The translations under genes were made by a program, and so were the position numbers. From contig JACPOP010000016.1 of assembly GCA_016191465.1 (NCBI GenBank), positions 62,001 through 126,000 on the forward strand: a stretch of 64,000 bases of DNA, written 5' to 3'. Of this stretch, positions 43,760 to 52,028 are shown in pieces. The first letter of the stretch is position 1. Every line of letters starts with the position of its first letter. This stretch comes from Chloroflexota bacterium. GTDB taxonomy: Bacteria > Chloroflexota > UBA6077 > CF-72. The notes beneath the pieces are model-generated. The model saw only the letters and a list, made by a program, of their open reading frames with translations. It searched no databases and was not told the origin of the DNA.

Positions 43760-44759
43760 CTACACCACGAGCCGCTGGCCAACGCCCTGTGCGGCTGCTT
43801 TCTGGCACAGGTGGTACGAGACAGCCGTGTCCATAATGGCGAGGCCTTCCAGGCGAACCAGGATGCGCTCGTCGGGTCGCTCGCGGCCGGGCTTCTGGCC
43901 GCTTACCAGCTCCAGGTAGTCGGCGTGCACCTTCGATCGGTCCAGCGTGCCCTCGGCGATGAGGGTTCGCATGTCGCGCTTGTTGCGCACACCGTCCCAG
44001 TCGTCGACCACGAGCTTATCGACGAGGGCATAGGCATCGAGGTCCACCTCGGGTTCGCCACCCAGGCTGCATACGGTGCAGCCTGGGCGAAGCCAGGCGC
44101 TCCGCACGAACGCATCGGGCGCCGTCGTGGCGATCACCACCGCGTCCGCGGCAGCCAGCACGGCTTCGGGGCTCGCCAGGACCGTCACCTCAAGGTCCGT
44201 GTGGCCACCGTGCTGCTCGCGCACCAGGTTCGCCAGTTGCTCGCCCGCGCCCGGCATGGGGTCCGTCACCAGGATCCGCCGCACCAACGGCAATGCCGCG
44301 GGAACCGTGTAGGCCGCCCCGCGACCGACCTGCCCCGCGCCGATGATGCCCACCGTGTGCGTGTTCTTCGGCGCCAGGTACTTCAGCGCCAGCACGGCAC
44401 TCCCGCCGGTGCGCACCGCGAAGCTCCAGCGCTCGTCGACGATGCCGATGAGCGCTCCGGTGAGCGCATCGTTCAGCAGCACCATGCGTGTTGGAACATC
44501 GCCCGCTTCAGGCGAGCGCGGGCTCAAGGCCGTCAGCCGCGTGCCGATGACGCTGGCTGCCTCGCCGTCGAGCGCACAGGACTTCACGCGCAGGCGCGTG
44601 GGGTGTCGCTCCGTGTCGCCCGCGGCCAGTGTCATCGGCACGCGGCTCCGACCAGCGCACGGTCCCGGCAACGGCTTGCCGAAGGGCATCTTCGGCAACC
44701 TGCATCACCTCGGCGGGATCGAGCAGCGCGGCGACGTCGTGGTGCGAGAGGAAGAGCAT
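43760..44759 (-). CDS. ornithine cyclodeaminase/mu-crystallin family protein, frameshifted
   Basis: From ATG 44759 the frame gives the family N-terminus (LSHHDVAALLDPAEVMQVAEDALRQ, then VRWSE). It then shifts near 44641-44652 into the frame carrying RVPMTLAAGDTERHPTRLRVKSC, the NAD fold VGIIGAGQVGRGAAYTV and GEPEVDL. The corrected protein is about 332 residues, normal for the family, which includes ornithine cyclodeaminase, alanine dehydrogenase and ketimine reductases. The break is either a true mutation or a sequencing error. It lies 4 bases downstream of the asparaginase gene, so the two form an operon for amino acid or imine metabolism. Confidence 0.78.
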
Positions 44760-44763
44760 GTGC

Positions 44764-45747
44764 TCAGTACTCCCCAAAGATGCGCCGCAGCTCGGCAAGA
44801 TTGGTCGTCCGGGTTAGCGCCAGCGAGAGGAGCACCCGGGCCTTCTGGGCGCTCAGGTTGTCCCCGCGCACGAACTCGTCCTGGCCGTCCGGCTCGTTGG
44901 GCGCTCGGCCGCCCCCGCCGCGGTTCACCAAGACCACGGGAACACCGCGCTCAACGGCTTCGTGCAGAGCCGCCACCTGGTTCTGGTGTGGCTTGCCGCT
45001 GTACGAGAAGCCGTTGACGACGATGCCCTTCGCTCCGGCCTCGACGAACGCCCTGACTGCAACGCCATCCGCGCCCGCGTACGTGGCCACCACGTCCACG
45101 CGCGGCAGGTTGCCGTCTGCGGGCACCGTCAGCTCAGAGCTGGTGGTGTGGCGCCGCGTAGGCTGGCGGTAGAACGAGACCTGGTCCGCCTCCACGCTTC
45201 CAAGCAGCCCCAGCAGGCCCGAGACGAAACCGCTCGGCCGCTGGTTGGTCTTCGTGACCTCGCGGGCGCTATGGATCTCCTCGTTCAGCAGCAGCAGCAC
45301 CCCCCGCCCGCGGGCGGCTGGATCGACGGCAACCCGAATGGCGTCCAGCAGGTTCTTGTCGCCGTCGTTGCCGATGGTCGAGTGCTTGCGCTGCGAGCAC
45401 ACCACGACGACCGGTTTTGGCGAGCGGACTGTCAGGTGGAGAAAATAGGCAGTCTCTTCGGCGGTGAAGGTGCCGTGCGTCACAATCACCGCATCCACGT
45501 CTAGCTGCTCAATCGCCGAGGTGACGCCGCGGGCGATGGTCACCCATTCGGCGGGCGTGAACGTCTCGGCGCCTTCTCGCAGGACTTCCGTGACGGTGAT
45601 GTCCGCGATCTGTCTGGGGTCGGCGGTGGGGTGCCACCGAGCGATATCGCTGAGAACCTGGTCAATCGTCAGCCGCCCGGTGGGCGTGTTGGCGATGGTC
45701 CCGCCCGTCGAGACAATGCGGACCCGGGGAAGCGTGGAGCCTTGCAT
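44764..45747 (-). CDS. L-asparaginase-like amidohydrolase with altered HGTDT motif
   Basis: A 327-residue type I/II asparaginase fold. The first catalytic threonine T17 is in STGGTIAN, and EEIHSAREVTKTN keeps the usual lysine. The second motif, normally HGTDT, reads THGTFTAEETAYFL with F94 in place of the aspartate that binds the substrate amino group. It may therefore act on a different amide, or be weakly active. No signal peptide is seen, so it is cytoplasmic. It is first in an operon with the cyclodeaminase homologue and divergent from the TPP enzyme across a repeat-rich spacer. Confidence 0.88.
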   Translation of the reverse strand: MQGSTLPRVRIVSTGGTIANTPTGRLTIDQVLSDIARWHPTADPRQIADITVTEVLREGAETFTPAEWVTIARGVTSAIEQLDVDAVIVTHGTFTAEETAYFLHLTVRSPKPVVVVCSQRKHSTIGNDGDKNLLDAIRVAVDPAARGRGVLLLLNEEIHSAREVTKTNQRPSGFVSGLLGLLGSVEADQVSFYRQPTRRHTTSSELTVPADGNLPRVDVVATYAGADGVAVRAFVEAGAKGIVVNGFSYSGKPHQNQVAALHEAVERGVPVVLVNRGGGGRAPNEPDGQDEFVRGDNLSAQKARVLLSLALTRTTNLAELRRIFGEY

Positions 45748-45812
45748 GCGGTCGCGTATTGTATGCAGTAGGGTCTACCGAGGTTCGCGCTGGAGGCGAG
45801 GTTTCAGATGCC

Positions 45813-45838
45813 AGTTCCAAGTTCCAAGTTCCAAGTTC
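45813..45838. repeat. heptanucleotide array, left arm (AGTTCCA units)
   Basis: Three AGTTCCA units plus AGTTC. All 26 bases are exactly complementary to 45924-45949, giving a 26-bp stem around an 85-base loop. Confidence 0.9.
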
Positions 45839-45910
45839 AGAGTTGCCAGAGCTCGCGAGCAATGTGTCAAGGGTCCGTCCTCGCCCGCCTGAGGCATTCC
45901 GTCAACTGAA

Positions 45911-45949
45911 AACTTGGAACTTGGAACTTGGAACTTGGAACTTGGAACT
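45911..45949. repeat. heptanucleotide array, right arm (AACTTGG units)
   Basis: Five AACTTGG units plus AACT, ending 5 bases before the GTG of the TPP enzyme. GGAA inside the last unit is the only ribosome-binding-like sequence for that gene, so pairing with the left arm would cover it. Confidence 0.9.
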
Positions 45950-45954
45950 CGCCA

Positions 45955-47556
45955 GTGAACACCGCTGAGATCATCGTTCGGCGCCTGGAGGCGGCCGGCG
46001 TTCGCTGGGTGTTTGGCATCCCCAGTGGACCGGTGCTGCCGTTGATCGACGCCCTGCGCCAGAGCACGATCGAGTTTGTGCTCACCACCAACGAGACGTC
46101 CGCGGGGTTCATGGCGACGGTCGTCGGCCAGCTCACCGGCTCCCCAGGCGTGTGCGTGGCCACCGTTGGGCCGGGGGCCACCAACCTCACCACCGGCGTT
46201 GGCGCGGCCTGGCTGGACCGCGCGCCGTGCCTGGCCATCACCTGCAACGTCGCCACGCCGTGGCTTAACCGACGCATCCAGATGCGCATTGACCACCACG
46301 CGCTCTTCCGTCCTCTGAGCAAGGACACCGTCGCGCTTACGGCCGCGAACGCCGATCTCGCCCTGCAGGAGGCGATCGCGCTGGCCTGCGCCGAGCCGCC
46401 GGGGCCTGTCCACCTCGACCTGCCGGAAGACGTCGCCGTCGCCCCCGCCGCCCAGGGCGCGCCGCCATTGCACGAGCGGGCGCCGAAACCAGCCGATATC
46501 TCCGCGACGGTGGAGGGAGTGCTCCAGAAGGCATTGGCCGAGAGCCGCCGCGCGCTGCTCATCACCGGCCTGAGTGTGAACCGGAGTCGCCTTGCGCAGC
46601 CGTTACGGCGGTTTGTGGAAGCACACGGCATCCCATTCATCTCCACCCTGCACGGCAAAGGGTTGCTGCCCGAGAGCCACCCGCTGTGGTGCGGCGTCCT
46701 CGGCCGTGCCCGCCGCACCACCGTCCAGGCGCTGGTCAAGCGAGCGGACCTGGTGATTGCCATCGGCTACGACCCCATCGAGATCAACTACGAGGAGTGG
46801 CTGGGGGATACTCCGCTCGTCCACGTGGACTACGAGGCCGCGGACATCAGCGCCAGCGTGAACACGCTGCTGAACGTCGGCGGCGACATGGACGGCGCCG
46901 TCGAGCGTATGGCCGCGATGCCGCCCAGCGGGAACGACTGGACGGCGGCGGAGCTTGATACCCATCGGCGGACACTCGAGTCGGCGCTCCGGCCGCCCAT
47001 GGGAGGCGACCTCGCCACCTACCACGTGCTGGATGCGCTCCGCGCCCGGCTTCCGGCCGATGGCATCCTGGCGTACGACGTCGGCGCCCACACCCACCAG
47101 ATCGCCACCCAGTGGCGCACGGACCAGCCGCTCACGTGTCTCGCGACGAACGGCTGGTCGTCGATGGGCTTCGGGATGCCGGCTGCGTACGCCGCCAAGC
47201 TCGTGTTCCCCGACCGCGCCGTGGCGTGCGTGGTGGGCGACGGCGGCTTCCTGATGACGGCCGGCGAGCTGAGCCTGGCGCGCCGCATGAATCTGGCCGT
47301 TCCGACGGTGGTGCTGAACGACGGCTGGCTGGGGCTGATGAAGGTCAAGCAGGAGCGTCGCGGCTACCAGCTCTCCGGCGTCCACCTCGGCGAGCCGCCG
47401 TCATCGCCACCGCACTACTTCGGCGTCCCGTGCCGCTCCGCGAGGACTCTCGATGAGCTGCACGCAGCCCTCGACTGGGGGCTGACGCTGGACGGCCCGA
47501 GCGTGATCGAGGCTTTCGTCACCGTCGAGCCGTACTCGGAGACGGTGTACGACTAG
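45955..47556 (+). CDS. thiamine diphosphate-dependent enzyme (acetolactate synthase large subunit-like)
   Basis: A 533-residue enzyme with the three-domain TPP layout. The N-terminal pyrimidine-binding domain has the catalytic glutamate E47 in TTNETSAGFMA and VATVGPGATNLTTG. The middle domain follows, and the C-terminal diphosphate-binding domain has GDGGFLMTAGELSLARRMNL, then VVLND. It resembles acetolactate synthase, benzoylformate decarboxylase and sulfoacetaldehyde acetyltransferase relatives; no partner small subunit is nearby, which argues against valine synthesis. GTG 45955 is the likely start; the frame stays open through the repeat array to 45928. Confidence 0.88.
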   Translation: MNTAEIIVRRLEAAGVRWVFGIPSGPVLPLIDALRQSTIEFVLTTNETSAGFMATVVGQLTGSPGVCVATVGPGATNLTTGVGAAWLDRAPCLAITCNVATPWLNRRIQMRIDHHALFRPLSKDTVALTAANADLALQEAIALACAEPPGPVHLDLPEDVAVAPAAQGAPPLHERAPKPADISATVEGVLQKALAESRRALLITGLSVNRSRLAQPLRRFVEAHGIPFISTLHGKGLLPESHPLWCGVLGRARRTTVQALVKRADLVIAIGYDPIEINYEEWLGDTPLVHVDYEAADISASVNTLLNVGGDMDGAVERMAAMPPSGNDWTAAELDTHRRTLESALRPPMGGDLATYHVLDALRARLPADGILAYDVGAHTHQIATQWRTDQPLTCLATNGWSSMGFGMPAAYAAKLVFPDRAVACVVGDGGFLMTAGELSLARRMNLAVPTVVLNDGWLGLMKVKQERRGYQLSGVHLGEPPSSPPHYFGVPCRSARTLDELHAALDWGLTLDGPSVIEAFVTVEPYSETVYD

Positions 47557-47565
47557 AGCCGGCGC

Positions 47566-48072
47566 TCAGCTACGCGGTTCCGTGGCCTCGCGCAGGCCGT
47601 AGTTGTGGTCGTGGCGCAACAGGCGGTCCAGTGATTCCACGGGCAGGAGCAGCCATTGGCAGCCGCCGCCGGGGCACCATTCGGCCAGCGCTTCGCGCAC
47701 CTGCTCCAGGCTCATGGGCGCGTTGCCATTGGCCAGCAGGACGCGGAAGACCGCCTCCAGTGTGGGCATGTCGCGGGTGATGTAGTTCTTGGCGCGGCCG
47801 CAGTGGTCGCGGATGACCTTCACCGGGTCGCTCCCATAGAGCGCCTTGCGCACCTCGAACCGTGGACGGCCGGATTCCTGGTCGAAGATCGGAACCCGCT
47901 CCTCGCGTTCGCGGCCGAGCTCCTTCAGGTCAATCTCGCAGATGCGCGCCCGGACCACGTGCTCAAACGACAGCCCCTTGTCGGCGAACCAGGTGGGGTC
48001 GATCTGGAAGCGGGTAGCGGGCTCGGCAGGCTCATCGGCGGGTGCCGGCGTGGAGCGGAGTGCGTCGATCAA
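47566..48072 (-). CDS. conserved hypothetical protein
   Basis: A 168-residue soluble protein, not assigned to a function. MPTLEAVFRVLLANGN, LEQVREALAEWCPGGGCQWL and LDRLLRHDHNYGLR look well ordered, and the middle (SDPVKVIRDHCGRAKNYITRD) contains Cys/His residues that might bind metal. The start is TTG 48072 with GAGGT 8 bases upstream. It precedes no obvious partner and is convergent with the TPP enzyme gene. I believe related proteins occur in Chloroflexota, but cannot verify this here. Confidence 0.7.
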   Translation of the reverse strand: MIDALRSTPAPADEPAEPATRFQIDPTWFADKGLSFEHVVRARICEIDLKELGREREERVPIFDQESGRPRFEVRKALYGSDPVKVIRDHCGRAKNYITRDMPTLEAVFRVLLANGNAPMSLEQVREALAEWCPGGGCQWLLLPVESLDRLLRHDHNYGLREATEPRS

Positions 48073-48150
48073 TGGGGTACCTCGCGCGGATCTTCTGCGC
48101 TTGCGATCAAGCTGGGATGTGTTGGGGTCATGGGGCGATGGACCGGCCGC

Positions 48151-48903
48151 CTACGAGGCGAGCTGGGCCATCGCTTCGTCGGTCAGGTTCAGGTTCGTGT
48201 GGACGTCGCTGACGTCGTCCAGGTCTTCCAGCCGCTCCACCAGGCGCATGACCTGGGCAGCCTGGTCAGGGGGAACGTCGACGGTTGTTTTGGCCACCAT
48301 CGAGACTTCGGCACTGGTCACCGCCACACCACTGCGTTCCAGGGCCGCCCGGACGTCTTCGAGCTTCGCGGGTTCCGTCAACAGCTCGACCTCGTGGTCT
48401 TCAACGTTGAAGTCATCGGCGCCAGCATCGATGGCCTGGAGTGCCAGCTCTTCGGGATCCTGGCCCTTCGCTGCCTCCACCAGCAGCACGCCGCGCGACT
48501 CGAAGTTCCAGGCCACCGAGCCAGCCTCGCCGAGTGATCCACCACCCCGGGTGAGGGCCGCGCGCAGCTCGGCCACGGTCCGGTTGCGGTTGTCCGTGGT
48601 CGCCGCGATCAGGATCGCCACGCCGCCGGGCCCGTAGGCCTCGTACGTGATCTCTTCCAGATTCGCGCCATCGCCGCCGCCGGTACCACGGGCGATGGCG
48701 CGCTGGATCGTGTCCATGGCCATGTTTGCGGCCCGTGCTCGATCAATTGCCAGCCGGAGGCGGGCATTGCCATCAGGACTCCCACCGCCCTCCCGAGCTG
48801 CCATGGTGATCTCGCGGCCCAGCTTCGTGAACGCCTGGCCGCGCTTCACGTCGTTGGCGCCTTTGGCACGCTTGATCTGGGCCCATTTACTGTGACCAGA
48901 CAC
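48151..48903 (-). CDS. YebC/PmpR family transcriptional/translation regulator
   Basis: A 250-residue YebC protein. The start MSGHSKWAQIKRAKGANDVKRGQAFTKLGREI is diagnostic, then IERA-like RARAANMAMDTIQRAI and the TYEAYGPGGVAILIAATTDNRNRTVAELR block. The C-terminal domain ends in LTDEAMAQL. YebC proteins bind DNA or ribosomes; recent work links them to translation through proline stretches, while others act as regulators. GTG 48903 replaces the usual ATG. It stands alone, 78 bases from the hypothetical gene on the same strand. Confidence 0.95.
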   Translation of the reverse strand: MSGHSKWAQIKRAKGANDVKRGQAFTKLGREITMAAREGGGSPDGNARLRLAIDRARAANMAMDTIQRAIARGTGGGDGANLEEITYEAYGPGGVAILIAATTDNRNRTVAELRAALTRGGGSLGEAGSVAWNFESRGVLLVEAAKGQDPEELALQAIDAGADDFNVEDHEVELLTEPAKLEDVRAALERSGVAVTSAEVSMVAKTTVDVPPDQAAQVMRLVERLEDLDDVSDVHTNLNLTDEAMAQLAS

Positions 48904-49024
48904 CCGGGTCGGCCTCCCTCTGCATTGACGCTGGGCACGTTGGGCGCCCGTCTGAAGTGTCGTGCAGTCTACCACGGGTTCGGTCTGGCTCCGCCGCGGC
49001 ATCGCGAGCGTCCGCGCTGCCGTG

Positions 49025-49726
49025 CTACACCGCATAGGCCGCCGCGCGGCGGGGTCGGAAGACTACCAGCAGCACCATGCCCGCGACGAACCCGCCGACG
49101 TGCGCCCACACCGCCACGCCACCCGTCGCCTCGGACGGTGCGCCCAGGGACGCGATGCCACTGAAGAACTGCGTCACGAACCAGAAGCCGATCAGCAGGA
49201 ACGCCGAGACCCGGGTGACCGTGAAGAACGGCCCGATGAACAGCAGGGTACGCACCGACGCCCGCGGGAAGAGCACGAGGTACGCCCCCAGAACCCCCGC
49301 GATCGCACCCGAGGCGCCCACCGTCGGGACCGCCGAGTTGCCGTTCATGGCGATGTGCGTGGCGGCGGCAATCGTGCCTGTCAGCACATAGAACAGCAGG
49401 TAGCGAACGTGGCCCAGCCGGTCCTCCACGTTGTCGCCAAAGATGAACAGGTACAGCATGTTCGAGCCAATGTGCAGGAACCCGGCGTGCATGAACATGC
49501 TGGTGAGCACGGTGGTCCAGGTGGGACCGAACGGCGGCGGGGGACCCACCTCTTGGCCACGGGTGAACTCGACAGGCACCACGCCCGCGGCGTAGAAGAG
49601 CTGGCTCAAGGCACGGTCGCCCAGGCTGAGCTCGTACAGGAATACCCCGACATTCACCAGGATGAGCAGCCAGTTGACGATCGGCTTCAGCCGCCGCGGA
49701 CCCGGCGCATCGCTCAGCGGGATCAC
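49025..49726 (-). CDS. rhomboid family intramembrane serine protease
   Basis: A 233-residue six- or seven-helix membrane protein. The catalytic serine S139 is in TVGASGAIAGVLGAYL and the histidine H209 in VWAHVGGFVAGMV. The upstream HAGFLHIGSNMLYLFIFGDNVED carries the oxyanion His/Asn of rhomboids. The long L1 loop (VPVEFTRGQEVGPPPPFGP) is normal for the family. GTG 49726 is the start. It is divergent from the EF-G-like gene, with about 110 bases between. The substrate is unknown. Confidence 0.93.
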   Translation of the reverse strand: MIPLSDAPGPRRLKPIVNWLLILVNVGVFLYELSLGDRALSQLFYAAGVVPVEFTRGQEVGPPPPFGPTWTTVLTSMFMHAGFLHIGSNMLYLFIFGDNVEDRLGHVRYLLFYVLTGTIAAATHIAMNGNSAVPTVGASGAIAGVLGAYLVLFPRASVRTLLFIGPFFTVTRVSAFLLIGFWFVTQFFSGIASLGAPSEATGGVAVWAHVGGFVAGMVLLVVFRPRRAAAYAV

Positions 49727-49836
49727 GGGGCCGCAGTCCGGAATAGGAACATAGGGTGGCTATAGACTAACGGAGCCAGCAAGACATTCGGGCGTGCGCA
49801 AACGCGTACGCCACTGCACCATTCGAGGGGGAGCCG

Positions 49837-51891
49837 ATGAAGGAGTACGCGCCAGCCGACCTGCGCAACGTGGGGCTTTTCTCACACGGTGGAGCCGGCA
49901 AAACCACCCTGGTCGAGGCGTTGCTGCACCGAGCCGGCGCAATTTCCCGAGCCGGGACCGTGGAGGACGGCAACACCGTCTCAGACTTCGATCCTGAAGA
50001 GCTGAAGCGGCGGATGTCCATCAGCCTGGCGGTTGCTCCCCTGGACTGGCGCGGCCATAAGATGAACCTGATCGACTCGCCCGGGTACGCCGACTTCTAC
50101 GGCGAAGTGGCCCAGGCGCTTCGGGTCGCCGATTCGGCGCTGATCCTCGTGGACAGTGTCGCCGGCCCGCAAGTGGGTACCGATGCGGTCTGGAAGCAGG
50201 CGGCCGCCCGCGGGCTGCCGCGCATGCTGCTGGTGAACAAGATGGACCGCGACAATGCGGATTTCGACGCCGTGCTGCACCAGCTGCGCGAGCGGTACGG
50301 CAAGGGAGTCGTGCCTCTCGTGGTCCCCGTGGGATCATCGGAACACCTCACGGGCGTCGTGGACCTGCTGAGCATGCAGGCGTTCCTCGCCGGGTCAAAC
50401 GATGCTCAGGCCGTGCCACCGGAGCTCCAATCGGCGCTGGAGAAGCTCCGCGAAGGCCTCGTCGAGAGCGCCTGCGAGTTGGACGACGACCTCCTCAATC
50501 GCTACCTCGAAGGCGAGGAGGTGGACGTCCAGGCGCTCCGCAAGGCCATCCGCACCGGCATCCGCGACGGGTGTCTGTTCCCGGTCCTGGCGGTCGCCGG
50601 GTCGAAGGGTGTGGGGCTGGGATGTGTCCTGGACATGATGGTCGACTTGCTGCCTTCGCCCGAGGAGGTTCAGCCCAGTGTGGCCGAAGGCTCGAAGGAT
50701 CCGGGCCCCGGCAAGCTCGCCGCGCTCATCTTCAAGACCGTTTCAGACCAGAATATCGGACGCCTGAGCTACGTCCGCGTGTTCGCCGGCACGCTCAGTG
50801 CCGATAGCCACGTCTGGAACGCGCTGCACAACAGGGACGAGCGTATCGGACAGGTCTTCCACGTCCGCGGCAAGACACAGGAGCCAGCGACGCGGCTGGT
50901 ACGTGGCGACATCGGCGTGCTCCCAAAACTTGCGGAGTCCTACACCGGCGACACCCTCAGCATGAAAGACAGCCCCGTCCAGCTCGATCGCATCCACTAC
51001 CCGGACGCGTCGTTCTTCGTCTCGGTCCACGCGAAGTCGCGCAACGACGTCGACAAGCTTGGCCCCGCTATGCAGCGGCTGCTGGAAGAGGACCCCAGCC
51101 TGCACCTCAGCCGTGACCCATCCACCGGCGAGACGATCCTGGCCGGCCTGGGCGATGCCCACGTCGACGTGGCCGTGCAGCGCCTGGAGCGCAAGTTCGG
51201 CGTCCACGTGACGCTGGAGACGCCACGCGTGGCGTACCGGGAAACCGTCAGCGGCAAAGGCGCCGCCGAGGGCCGGCACGTCCGCCAGAGCGGCGGACAC
51301 GGCCAGTACGGCGTGGTCAGCCTGGAGGTCGAGCCAGCCGCCCGCGGCGAGGGCTTCACGTTCCTCGACAAGGTTGTCGGCGGCGTGGTTCCCAAACAAT
51401 ACATCCCCGCGGTGGAGAAGGGGGTGCGCGAGGCCATGGAGGCGGGACCGCTCGCGGGATACCCCGTGGTGGACGTGAAGTGCGCGCTGGTCTTTGGCAA
51501 GTACCACGCGGTGGACTCCAATGAGGCAGCCTTCAAGACGGCCGGCTCGATCGGCTTCAAAGCCGCCTTCGCCGGCGCGAGCCCGGTGCTGCTGGAGCCG
51601 GTGATGCACGTCGAGGCCACCGTTCCCAGCGAGTTCGCCGGGGACATCATGGGCGACTTCAACACCCGCCGCGCGCACATCCACGGGATGAACCCGGACG
51701 GTCCGAACACCATCGTCGAAGCGAGCGTGCCGCAGAGCGAGATGCTGCACTACGCGACCGAGCTGCGCTCCATGACCCAGGGCCGAGGTACCTATACCAT
51801 GCGCTTCTCGCACTACGACCCCGTGCCCACGCACGTCCAGTCAAAAATCGTCGAGGAGCACAAGAAGCAGCACGCCCACCACGGGGAGTGA
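49837..51891 (+). CDS. elongation factor G-like GTPase (EF-G2 type)
   Basis: A 684-residue translational GTPase related to FusA but of the divergent EF-G-like group. G1 is HGGAGKTT (EF-G has AHIDAGKTT), G3 is DSPGYADF where EF-G has DTPGHVDF, and G4 is NKMD. Replacement of the catalytic histidine by tyrosine predicts slow GTP hydrolysis. Domains II-V follow in order, with RQSGGHGQYGVV in domain IV. GAGGGGGAG lies 4 bases before ATG 49837. It is not the main translocase by these motifs; no rps12/rps7 genes accompany it. Confidence 0.92.
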   Translation: MKEYAPADLRNVGLFSHGGAGKTTLVEALLHRAGAISRAGTVEDGNTVSDFDPEELKRRMSISLAVAPLDWRGHKMNLIDSPGYADFYGEVAQALRVADSALILVDSVAGPQVGTDAVWKQAAARGLPRMLLVNKMDRDNADFDAVLHQLRERYGKGVVPLVVPVGSSEHLTGVVDLLSMQAFLAGSNDAQAVPPELQSALEKLREGLVESACELDDDLLNRYLEGEEVDVQALRKAIRTGIRDGCLFPVLAVAGSKGVGLGCVLDMMVDLLPSPEEVQPSVAEGSKDPGPGKLAALIFKTVSDQNIGRLSYVRVFAGTLSADSHVWNALHNRDERIGQVFHVRGKTQEPATRLVRGDIGVLPKLAESYTGDTLSMKDSPVQLDRIHYPDASFFVSVHAKSRNDVDKLGPAMQRLLEEDPSLHLSRDPSTGETILAGLGDAHVDVAVQRLERKFGVHVTLETPRVAYRETVSGKGAAEGRHVRQSGGHGQYGVVSLEVEPAARGEGFTFLDKVVGGVVPKQYIPAVEKGVREAMEAGPLAGYPVVDVKCALVFGKYHAVDSNEAAFKTAGSIGFKAAFAGASPVLLEPVMHVEATVPSEFAGDIMGDFNTRRAHIHGMNPDGPNTIVEASVPQSEMLHYATELRSMTQGRGTYTMRFSHYDPVPTHVQSKIVEEHKKQHAHHGE

Positions 51892-52028
51892 GGAACGCCG
51901 GCGCCCCGCTGCCTGCCAACCTCTCGGCCACCAGCTCACTGTGGCGGAATGCCGCCGGCGGTTGATCCCGGGCCTCAGGCCAACAGCCGCTACCAACCAC
52001 CACCGTAGCTCTTGCGCCGTTCCGGCCC

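Noticed and set aside
45813-45949. Possible CRISPR array
   Set aside because: The repeats are contiguous heptanucleotides without spacers, in two opposite orientations, and no cas gene is present.
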